Part shown: piece by piece, positions 50,559 through 61,700 of the stretch
How positions within the stretch are numbered: position 1 is the first letter of the stretch
Layout of the letters: every line of letters begins with the position of its first letter
Assembly (NCBI GenBank): GCA_016802295.1
Contig: JAESIW010000020.1
Coordinates: 4,998,821 to 5,062,820 of the forward strand
DNA: 64,000 bases
From: Brachionus rotundiformis
Taxonomy: Eukaryota > Rotifera > Eurotatoria > Ploima > Brachionidae
Reading direction: 5' to 3'
The notes under the pieces: model-generated
Seen by the model: the letters and a program-made list of their open reading frames with translations, nothing else
Told to the model about the DNA's origin: nothing
Databases searched by the model: none
Program-made: the position numbers and the translations under genes

Positions 50559-50839
50559 TACCGTAAATCCTTGTAAACTACCCCATGGGATTCAAATGAA
50601 AAATCACTGGGGTTATGATTAAAAAATATGATTTGCGTTAAAGAATTTTTTTTTGTTTTAAAACCCGGGGTAATACAAAAAAACTATTAATTTTTTACTT
50701 ATGTAAATCTTAAAAAATATAATAATTTATTTTTATTATTTTTAAAAAAGAAATTTTATAATTAAAAAACTAAGGCTTTACTCGAGTCAAAGGTATTTAT
50801 AGTCTATTACCCCGGGGTAGTTTACAAAGATTTACGGTA
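50559..50839. mobile_element. MITE-like element with terminal inverted repeats and TA flanks
   Basis: The left end CCGTAAATCCTTGTAAACTA followed by CCCC (50561-50584) is matched in inverse orientation by the right end at about 50814-50837, with one mismatch (C/T). Both ends are flanked by TA, the target duplication typical of Tc1/mariner-related MITEs. Inside, CCCGGGGTAATA near 50665 is inverted as TATTACCCCGGG near 50805, so a subterminal inverted repeat is nested within the outer one. The element is about 280 bp, carries no coding frame and must depend on a transposase elsewhere. Confidence 0.75.
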
Positions 50840-51374
50840 TGTAAATAATAATAAACAAGCAATATCAGGCTTGTGAAAATGACTAAGAGACATGGTAAAA
50901 AGACGAAAAAAAAATGTAAATCAGTTCTTTTACTTGGAAGTTGAAATATTGATAATATTAATTTAAGGTCTTATTAGTTTAAATTTATTGATTTGTTTTA
51001 GATAAGGACGATTTAATGATTGAGACTATCAAAACTCAATGGCAGCAAATATGACCAAATTTTCTCTTAGTTAGATAACTAAGACGTTTACAAAATGATT
51101 AAAAATCTTCTAGTTTTTCTATCAGTGTTTGAATTGAACTTTTAGCTTTTGAAGCTGATCTAATTCTGAGAGGCCTTGCATTTTAAAATTAGGTGAACTA
51201 CAAAAATCTATCTAAAAGCTATTAAAAAATTTATAAAAAGGAATTTCATCAAATTATTTTATCTATTTTAGACACAAAAAATTAAATTTTCAGTTATCAA
51301 AATCTCTTTATTTTAAGAAAAAAGTTTAAAAAAAACTTTTTTTTTGAAATTAATCAAAAAATGAAAACGTTTTT

Positions 51375-51450
51375 TTCCGCGAGGCAATTATTATCCTATA
51401 AGAAAAACCGGCCGTCCACGAGATGGAGCGGTTTCTTCTGATCGCATCCA
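51375..51450. other. GC-richer island with imperfect hairpin
   Basis: In otherwise A/T sequence, AAACCG at 51405-51410 can pair with CGGTTT at 51429-51434. Inside it TCCA at 51415-51418 pairs with TGGA at 51424-51427. The pairing is suggestive of a structured RNA or a repeat end. No known RNA family is recognised and no promoter is visible. Confidence 0.25.
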
Positions 51451-51564
51451 ACATTAATTTATTTATAAGATTTTAAAATTATTTTTATTTAAATTTGGTT
51501 TTATTTAATGAAAATATATTTTAAAATTATATTGATAAAAATGGTTTATTATTTTTTAATAAAT

Positions 51565-54500
51565 TTAATCTTCTTCATTAACTTTTTTGTTAGTATTGAT
51601 AAACTCATCGAGTTTCTTATCCAAAATATCCAATCTAAATTTAAAAATTAGAATAATAAGAGAGCTCAAAACCTGGAGCATACTTTTCTGAAATTATTTT
51701 TGTTCGATATTCAAAGCTATCCATTTCTAACTGATTTCTGTTCCTTAAATATTCTTCAGCGAATTTTTTTTCCAGAAAAAGTTCTTCATCGATCTCATTA
51801 TCATCATTTTGCTCATTTAATTTTCTAATTTTAGAAATAATCGAAGTCAATAAAGCAAATACACTAAATGGAGGAGGAAATACTGAAGAATTGTAATATT
51901 CGAAGACCAATTTATATCTTTGAAATTTCCTTAAAGAAATATATATGTTAATTTGGATGTAATTTTTTTAAAAAATGGACGCACCAAATTTGATCTGTTT
52001 TAACTTGAACATCTTCATAAGTCGAGCTTAAATGCATAAATGATAAAGAAATTAGAATTTTATGGTTTGGTCAAAAAATTATACCTGAACATAGCTATTA
52101 AAAGATTTATGAGTAAAACATTTGCTATAATCATATAAATCATTAATGCTATAAAGCTATAGTATTTGCCAAATGTGTCGGGACAATCAATGCACTCTGT
52201 TTCAGTTAATTCTTCAAGAATTTTCATTTCGCCATAGATTGGCCAATATGCTTTATTTATCATTTTGGTAACTAAATCCAGGTCGAATTTTCTTCCGGGA
52301 TACATGGTGGCTCTGAAAATTAAAATGTGTTAATACAATCAAGGATTGCTTTTCCAAACTCTATCTTACTGAGTTGTAACACCAAACGATATTACAAATA
52401 TAATGATGATAAGTAAGAAAAACATAAGATCATAAACCTTTATAAAAATATTAATTTAAAATATTAATATATTGAAGTTAGTTAGCTTTTTACCATTTTT
52501 TGGATCATTACTAGCTTTGGACCCAATGATTTAAAAACAATGGCTACATGAAGCAATCTAAAATACCAAATCGACAAATCAACGGCAAAAATTATCCTTA
52601 AATTTTTACATCAAATTACGAAAAAGTTTTATAAAATGACACTATAGAATAAAGGATTCTAAAAAAGTACAATTATCTTTTAGGAGCAAAGTATAAATTT
52701 AAAAAATTCATTTAGCTTGTCATACATTGACATAGTTATTTGGGACTTGAAGATGATGATATGATTTCAATTGTACCTTTTTATTCCTTTTACCTTTTCC
52801 TTAATTTAATAACGTAAGTAAATTACCTTGAAACTTTAAATATGTTCTCGTTGGTATATATAGCTATAATTCTGAAACTAAGACCAAAGAGGAAAATAGC
52901 ACAGCCCAAGAAGTCTATGTAATTCCAGCGGTCGTAAAAGTATTTGGAAAATTTGGTTTTGAAATTTTTATCTTCTTCATTAAAGATAAACTAAAATTTT
53001 TAATTTGTTTAAATTTTAATAATACTTTTTTACTAAACAATCATACTTGTCTTGACTCTTCGATAGAATACATAAGAACCCAAAAAATGATTAAATATTC
53101 TGAAAAACCGGGATATTTTACAATTTGTCTAATTTCTGAATGATCGCTGGAATTCCCAGTTATGTTAACTGGTAAATCAATTTTAGAATCATAATATTCA
53201 AAATCAGATAACATCATAAAACTAAAGAATGCCAAAAATATTGTATAAAATAAGGTTTCATAAATAAAGTGCACTCTAGGTGAATCAATGAAATATCTGT
53301 ATCGTTTCCAATAAATACTTAAACCAGAAGTTGAAGCGTTTTCATCTGGCTTATGGATGACTTTTATTTGAAATTCTTGATTTTCATTTTCTACAAAAAT
53401 CTTTTCATTCCCATAATCTTCTTGATTTTCATGAAATTTCGAATCAGAATGAGTCAAAGAATTGATATTAACATTGAATTTTCTATTTCTAAAGCACCAA
53501 AGACTTGTCTCATTTGAATCCGCATACAAATCACCATTTATAAAGTAATCATTAATCACATTTCTTAAAAAATTAAATCTTGTTAATTAATATCTAACAA
53601 AAGATACTAATTTTTGAAACTTTTAAAATATTATTATGACTTTAAATGCCACTTTGATAAAAGACCTTAATTTTACCGGCAGTGTGATGATACAAATTAT
53701 GTATTATTCAAAATTTGTCTTTGAAATAATTCTGTAAGTCGGCACATTGGACAAATTTAAATTGCAAAACAACAAAATAAAATTTTGTAAATACTTTGTT
53801 GCATCTTTTTTACCAAAAATAAAAACTTTATTTTCTTTTTTTTAGGTAAACAAAATCAATAATCAATTTAAGTCTTATTGATACTTTACTTTTTGTCTTG
53901 TATCTACATCAGAAAAATTATTTTTGGTAAAAAAGATGCAACAAAGTATGTTGCACTATGTTGCAGTGTTTTTTAAATATATTTTATTTTAGTAAATTTT
54001 AATTTATCAAAATAGGAAGAATTTTTGTTCTGTTTGTTTTTGAAATTTACAATACCAAGACTTTAGATGATAGAAAATTTTCTAAAAATAAAATATTTTA
54101 TAAATATCTTAGTATGCTTGTCAAGAAAGGAACATAGATAGGAAAAAGCCACTTTTGTTTTTTTAAAGAGGGTCTTAGAGGGGTACTTATTAGTTGAAAC
54201 ATTTGTATCAGTTCAGTTGTATCAGTTGATACAATTTGCAGAACTATTTAGAACGATTAGACACTTAGAAAAAAGTTATTTATTTATTTATTTAATTTAG
54301 CGCCAATTCTGGTGATGTAGTAAAATTATAAAATGTTAAAGAAAAATTAGAAATTGTTTTCTAGAAGAATAATTTAGTTAATTTAAATTCAAGCAATAAA
54401 AAAATATTAAGAATTTGATTATATCAATTTAAAATTTTTGATTTTGTTCCAAAATTCAGAATACCAATTTTACAAAAGTCAAAAAAAAATATTAGATTTA

Positions 54501-57500
54501 AATTACTAGGATTTAAAAATTCAGTTCAGGATTCAATTTTTATAGGAAATAATACTTAAGCATAAGAAATAAATAGAGTTTTTTTGATTAAATTTTTTAA
54601 CAACGTTAAAATTTGACTTCAACTTGGCGACTTCGATTCATAATTTAGTTAAGAAATCCAAATTTATTTATTTTCAAAAAATCAAATATATTTTAAATAC
54701 TTTTAACAAGATAGCTTAATAAGACTGTTCTGGTCTTCCTCGAGTTTAAGTGAGTAACGATACGAAAAATTGTGATTCATTTAAAAAATTTAAATAATTA
54801 GATTACAAGCATTAAAATTAGTCTTACTTTTTAGCATAGTTAATACGGTTCCTTTAAATTTAAAAGCTTGAGTTAGTTTTAATTTAGCCAAAATAATAAA
54901 TACAAACTTACGCAATCTTTATTCTTTTACTTTGGGAAATATTCAATTGTTCCATACTATTTTCGTTGTTTACCTTGAATTTTAGACTTAATTAGATTTT
55001 TAGATGGATAATTTTTTTTATTTTTTTGTAATTACTGGCCTAGATACTATGGGCTTTGCACGAAACATCAAAAAAGGTGCTAAAATGCCTAAAGAAATTA
55101 AACTTAAGCCAAACTTAAAATAAAGCTGATTAAAAAATTAAGTTTTTTTTGTTAATTGTTACATTTAAGTTGGCTTTAAAACCAGTCTTTATTTCAATCC
55201 TTCCATGCCAAATTTCAGTGAGAATATTTTGAACTGTTGGCAATGAAATAAATTTAAGACAATTCGCTTCTACTGCTAATCGAAGACAATCGAGATTGTA
55301 ATAAGGAATTTTTTGTAAAAGAATTATTCCATTGATTAAATCATCGGATAAGTTATCAAATATATTCAGTACTCCACAAGCCATTTCTTCGAAATCACTT
55401 AATATAAATGATAAATTTATTTGAAAAAAAGCTATATCATACTCAGCATGGTCATTTAGTTCCTCTTCAATATCTCCTAAATTCTTTGAAAAAGACCTAA
55501 ATAATTTTGAAGCGAATAACGCGGTACTTATTTGATGCTAATTTTTTAAATTTTAATTTCATAATTCTTTAAAATAATTGATGATTAGCTTACTTCCCCT
55601 AATTGCCAGAAAATTTTGGCAATTTCTATTCTATTCATTAAAATAGCCCATACAAAAAGATTTTTTTCTGGATATTGGACTTCCTTTAAAAATTTCTCAC
55701 ATTCTAATTGTTTCCAGCAAACATTGCTTGATCCTTTTTTGTTAGCATTTTTCTTTTAAAAAATATTTATTTTAAAATGTTGACCATTGACAAATCATAC
55801 CAGAAAAGTAATCATTTGATTCAATTCTAAATCGTTTCCCACGTTTGTGAGAAAATTTGGCTTAAAATCTTTGAAAAGGATGTCTTTTAAAAATCTGCAA
55901 ACGCCATCGAATGTAATAATAGGTATATTTTTAGAAGGTAGATATTTTCTTTTGTATAATTGTAGCAAAGGAGATTTTTTAGCCAGTTGATGAACCTATA
56001 AACTAAGTCATTATTTAAATAATTAAATTAAGTGAATTACCTTATGAGAATTGTACAAAAATAATAATCGCTTAACTGTAAGAAAAGATTTTAAATCAAG
56101 ACAATTATCAAGCAATAGTTTGACAAAATTTGGTTTGTTTTGTATTAAAGCCATTTCCATTAGAATAGCTAGTTGTTCTGGCTTAAACTCTTCTTCGCCA
56201 GTGAAAATATAAGCCTCGGCAATATCATCACGATTCCATTGTAATGCAAGTTTTAAATTTTCGAAATATTGATTTTGATTTACTATAAATAAAAGATAGA
56301 GTCATTTCTATACAACTTGAATGACGACTATATCATTTTTAATTTATCTATTAAAATAATTAGCATTTTTAAAAAAAAGTAAATCTCATTTTACTTAAAA
56401 TCTTAATGAAAGAACTTCAAAGGAACAAAATTAATGGAATAATTAGAATTATGTCATTTAAATGAAACTTGTCGTGATTTTATTTTTAAAAAAAAATTTT
56501 CTAATCTCTTTACTACTCTTTTGGGCGTATAGTCATCATTCTTGCTTAATCAATAAATACAATTTAAAAAAGTTCTTAAAATAGTCATTTCAATATCTTG
56601 TTCATGTTCTAACTTAAATACATTTATGTATTCTTTGTATTGTAAAATTTCTTTAACACTATTTATAGAGTTTTCAATTTCATTTTCATATTCATCAGAA
56701 TATATAAATTTTTCGAGAATATTTGACTCAATGACGAACTTTCTCAAATCATTATCACTTAAATAACTTTTTTTAATAAAATTTTTTATTTACTTAAGCT
56801 TACGTTGCTTTTGAATTCAAAGCTTTGGCAATCAGATCAGCGCATCCTTTGCTTTCCTTTGAAAAAAAATTAAATAACCTTTCAGAAATGGTAAATTTAG
56901 AAAAAGTAAATATTTTTATTTTTATATAATATAATATTTATTTAATAAATTAATCATTTTTACCCATATTACAAGAATAGGTATTAGCTGCTTAATAGTT
57001 TTCTCTACTGTCAACAAAGTATTTCGACCTCCTTGAACCACAATTAATATCATTGGAACTTTAAATTCATCTTCAGAATCACTCGAGATGCTTTCTTTCC
57101 TCTTTTTAAAATATTTATTGTCTCTTCCTTTTCTTAGTTCAGTTTCAAGTTCTGCTCTGAAGTCAATTTCTTTGCCGAAAGAACCAATAGATCCATCGTC
57201 AACCAAAATGAAGTGATTGTGATTTGGATCTAAAAGAACATCTGTGTTTAAATTTAAAGTTGATCTACGAAGTAGCATTCGAGGTTCATCGCTATCATTC
57301 TTGACTTTTTTTACATACAACAACTCTTTCTTTAAAAAAAAACAATTATATCTAGCTAAATAAATTATTAATTTAATTACTTCATCTTCCTGATCGATTA
57401 AATCTTCACTTTTTTTCAAAAAGGATTGTTTCTAATAAAAATTTAAAATTAACAAATTTAATAATGTTAGATTTACTTTGACGATCATTTGATCTCTCAT

Positions 57501-58202
57501 GGCTATTTTTCCCCATGTAGCAATTCCCAGAACCACAATTTGTGATCTATAATTTTTTTGAAATTCATCGGACACTGCCTCACCAACTAGACGCATCACC
57601 CCAGTATTAGTTCCGCCAGTTATAATCCATGCACCAGTGGTTCCAGCGACTTTGATTAGTCCGCGTTTAAAAGCTCTTTTCATTTGATTTGGTATATTGA
57701 ATTTTTGAGCGCCTCCTGTTATACTCAATATTAATTGTGGTGTTTGTAGATTCCACCCCTCAGAGCTGTAAAGGTATTCAAGCATGTCAAGTGGACTTGT
57801 TTCAATCTCGACTTTTATATACTAAATATTCATGATAAAAAATAATAAAAATACAATCTAATTTTACTTTGGCACTTTTAGAATGAGAGCCAGGAAAATT
57901 AACAACTCCGTATGCATCAGTTGTATACAGCCTTGTGCACTCTCTATAGTTCCATTTATAATTTGGGTCTTCACTAATTTCCAAATGATTATCTATGCTT
58001 CTCTCACAGCCAATGCACAAATTAGTTCTTAAATGAATAACCAAATTAAACCATAAAAATATATTTGCTTAAAATACCTTGAATTTTTGACAAAGCGTAT
58101 GCATTCGCGTTTTTTAAAATAAGTTGGATACATTGGCGAATTAAAAATGCCAGACTCGGTATGACTTGAGTCAGAATTAATTATTTTACTTTTTAAAAGC
58201 AT
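51565..58202 (-). CDS. TRPM: TRPM-B: melastatin TRP cation channel, TRPM2/4/5/8-like
   Basis: Exons join in frame to 1265 aa: 58202-58078, 58027-57868, 57821-57477, 57431-57381, 57329-56964, 56856-56804, 56766-56561, 56282-56041, 55995-55801, 55752-55594, 55537-55443, 55397-55163, 55113-55048, 54973-54912, 53563-53047, 52990-52827, 52596-52494, 52437-52370, 52312-52085, 52026-51985, 51929-51684, 51634-51565. The melastatin regions show FKKRECIRFV, ITGGAQKFNIPNQMKRAF, TTGAWIITGGTNTGVM and HNHFILVDDGSIGSFG. S1 is near residue 883. The S2-S3 calcium-site pattern is kept: E956 and Q959 (EESRQ), N982 and D985 (WNYID). The pore reads YWPIYGEMKILEE near 1093-1105, unlike known TRPM filters. The TRP box is WKFQRY (about 1162). 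A short coiled tail ends the protein; no Nudix or kinase domain is present. It is a tandem paralog of TRPM-C. The 1.3-kb intron 54911-53564 could hide a micro-exon like that of TRPM-C. Confidence 0.93.
53792..53948. mobile_element. Foldback/MITE-like inverted repeat within a TRPM-B intron
   Basis: A 31-bp arm at 53792-53822 (starting TACTTTGTTGCATC) is repeated perfectly in inverse orientation at 53918-53948, separated by 95 nt of A/T-rich sequence without coding potential. Both ends carry TA. The whole unit is 157 bp and would form a strong hairpin in RNA or single-stranded DNA. Just outside the right arm, ATGTTGCA is repeated twice in tandem. It is unrelated in sequence to the element at 50559. 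Confidence 0.7.
54211..54234. repeat. Short palindrome in TRPM-B intron
   Basis: TTGTATCA and TGATACAA form an inverted pair with a 2-nt spacer. Another TTGTATCAG copy lies about 14 nt upstream. Small and possibly chance in AT-rich DNA; no function is suggested. Confidence 0.3.
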
Positions 58203-58777
58203 TTTTTATCTTTTTTTTTGAAATCTTATTATACACTTTTCGGTTTATTTTTATTCAAAAAAAAATTAGACCTTGCACAAAGGACAAATAGCTAAAGATT
58301 GAAATTTAAATTCAAAAGAATTATATAATTTATTCTTCATACTAATAGATAAGGACTTTTTAAAATTTATTTTAGATAAAATTTTGCTCCAATTATAAAA
58401 GAATATCAGCTTAATAAATTTATGATATTGAGTATTTAGTAACTTAAGATAGTAGATAATTTAAGCTTAAATCAAAACTTGGATCTCAAAAACTTATTCG
58501 GCAACTTAAAATGTCTGAAAAATGCTAAAAATTTGACAACAAATAGAAAGGTGCACATTTCTATTTTTCTGATTTTTATCTAAATTTTTACACAATTTTT
58601 TGAAAGGTTTCCATACAAATATATAATAAATAAAAAAATGTTAGAAAACAATTAAAATTTAAATTATTTATTGTTAAAAAATAAATGTTATTTAAATGTG
58701 ATTAAAGAAATTTTAGACTAAAATAATTTAAAATTTTTAAAATGTAGCAATTAACAAATTTAAAAATTAACATGATT
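58203..58777. other. Spacer between tandem TRPM-B and TRPM-C
   Basis: 575 bp lie between the TRPM-B start codon and the TRPM-C stop codon on the same strand. It should hold the TRPM-C 3' UTR and the TRPM-B promoter. I see no distinct motif that I can support. Confidence 0.4.
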
Positions 58778-61700
58778 TTATTTTAACATTCTTCCTGAGT
58801 TGACGTTTTGTATGAATGGTGCTCTTTTCTTATCAGGATCCAGTTCACCCATTATCCAGTTGATAGCAACACAAAGCTAAAAAAGGCTAGTATTAAAATT
58901 TCTCTTTACTAATTATCATAAATTTTAATTTAATTTTGCTGATTTAGTTAAATAAAAAATTTAACTTTTTTGAATGAATGATAAATTAAAAAAAAATTAT
59001 GAAATTTAGTGAATATAAAATAATTTTTTTCACACAATTTTTTTTTAAATAATTCAAATAATTAGATTATAAACTTGAAATTTAGAAAAATTATTTTTAA
59101 TAATTGGCTTAGCTCCTAATGAAACTATTAAAAAAATTAACGACCTTTCAGAATGCAAAATTTATATGTGACAGCTCTTCCGATATATGGCTAAAAATGA
59201 TATTTATTTAGGCTTTCCAATTCTTTTGAAACTTAACTGAGCTTTTACCATTGTAAAAAATTGTTGTTACCTGGTTAGACTCTTTAAATCTAGTTTCAAT
59301 AACTTCATTTAACTTTTGCTCCAGCGTTTCAAGTCTTAAAAATATTAATCAAATTAATTTATCAAAATTGAAAAAATTTGATTATTACTTTTCAATATTC
59401 CATTTTAATCTTGACTCAGTTGTTTCCCTTAATTTAAATTTTTCTTTTCGTACATATTCCTCGGCATATTTACGTTCTCTGTCAAGTAAAATATCAACAT
59501 CATCTTTGACCGAATGTTCAATATTTTCGTTTTTATCTTTTTTATTATTTCGATTTTTAATATACTGAATCAAGGAGATAAAATATGCCAAAAAGTTAAG
59601 TGGAGGAGGAAATATTGGTGAATCATAAAATTCAAAAACAAGTCTATAGCGCTGGAATTTCCATATTTCATCTGTTTTGTCCTGGACATCTTCGAATGTA
59701 GAACTATGTCGGAGATTTAATCAAAATTAAAATTTTTCACAACTTAGATTATAAAAAAAGTACCTAAACATAGCAATGAGAAGATTAATTAAAAGAACAT
59801 TGGCAATTATCATATAAATCATTAATGCCACATAACTGAAAGCGATTCCACTCGTCTCAGGACACAATACATCTGAATTATCCGACGGGCACTCTTCTAT
59901 TTCTTCTAGAATTTTCATTTCTCCATAAATAGGCCAATAGGCTTTGTTCAAAATACTTCTCACAAGAGATAAATTTAACTCATTTCCTGGATAAAGTGTT
60001 GCCTGAGTGGTAACTCCAAATACACATACAAATATGGCAATAATACTTATAAAAAACATAAGATCTCTAATCATTTTTTGTATCATAACTAATTTTGGAC
60101 CCAATGATTTAAAGACAACTGATATGTGCAAGAGTCTTACGTACCAAATGCAAAGATCTATGCACAGAATTATTCTGGCAGCTATGAATATTGATTCATT
60201 TGAATTGAGGGATATAAATCTGAGTGACATTCCGATAGAGAATACCAAGCAACCAGATATGTCCAAATAGTTCCAATTATTGGCAAAATAGTGCAAGAGC
60301 TTGTTTTTTAAAATTTTAGTTTCAGCATCTCCAAAAAAATACTTAAATTAAAAAATTTTTAAATTAAGCAAAATAAATTGCATACAAACAAACTTGTCTA
60401 GCTTCTTCTGCCATGAAGGCTATCATCCAATAGATAAGTACATATTCAATGTATGAAGGTTTTTTTATTTCTTTAACAATTTTTTTTTCATAAATCGGCT
60501 CACTTGGAAGAGCCATACTCAAATTAGTATGGTTATTAGCACTATTGGTAAAGTTATTAGAATAAATTTGTTTAATGGGAACCTCGATTTGAATATTTTC
60601 ATAATAGGTAAATTCGCAAAGGATCATGTAACTAAATAACAATAAGAAAAGAGTAAAACAAAATGCATCAAAGACAAAATGAACTCTGGGCGATTTGACA
60701 AAATGTTTAAATCGATCCCAATAGGTTGACAATTTTGATTTTTTTTTCTTTCGACTCGACTTTCTCATGCGTCTTATTGATCTGTACTCAACCTGGTTGA
60801 TATCTTCGAATCGCGCAATCTGTCCATCAACTGATTCATCAGTTGTTTCCTCGTCACTACTGCTGCTAGTTTCTTCATTGGTACAAATTCTGGGCAATAA
60901 TTTGGCTTCTTTTTTTTCCATATTTATCTCATTGTTGGTTAAGTATCCTCTAAGCAGATTTCTTAAATAATAATTGTTTTATTTAAACTTTTTGCATAGT
61001 TTTAAAAAAACTAAACCAAAAAAATTAAGTTAAAAATCTATTTAAATAAATAACTATTAGTCAATTAATTAATTTTAGAGAAAAAGATATTTAAACAAAA
61101 GCTTACATTCGATTTCCAAAGACAAGCATTTCTCTGTTTTACAAATTTAAAAATCAGAATTAAATAAACTAATCACAATAGGAATTCTTTAACTTTATCA
61201 AATAACGATAAAGAAAAAGAACTTTTGATACAAAGTAAAATTTTTCAAATATCTAAAATTAACTTACGTTATATTCTTTTTTTTATTATACATGGCTAAT
61301 TTTTTTAAGGTGCTTTCTCTGTCGCTCTAAAAAAAAATTAAATTGTTTCTTTTTAGATAAATTATATAAAATAAATAAACAATTTTCAATAAAAAAAAAG
61401 GCTACCAAATTAGTAAGTTTTTCTCTCCTTTCGAATAAAAGAAATGGTGCCAATATCCCCAAAGACAGACAGCTCAGTACAAACTTAAAATATTCAGAGT
61501 ATTGACCTAATCAATGGGTCTAATTTATTTTACTTTTATTGATGCTTTGATTCCTGACTTTTGGGTTATTTTTCCGTACCAAATATCAGTCAACAAATTT
61601 TGTACCGAGGACAAAGCGACAAATTTTTGACAATCAGCTTCAACTGCCATCTGAAGACAATCTAGATTATAAAATGGAATTTTTCGCAGCAATATGACAC

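Larger units (their letters stand above)
50227..51564. other. Intergenic region between RAD51B and TRPM-B with an inverted-repeat element and a hairpin island
   Basis: The convergent 3' ends of RAD51B (+) and TRPM-B (-) face each other here. It holds the TA-flanked inverted-repeat element at 50559-50839 and a GC-richer island with hairpin potential at 51375-51450. No coding exon is visible. Confidence 0.5.
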
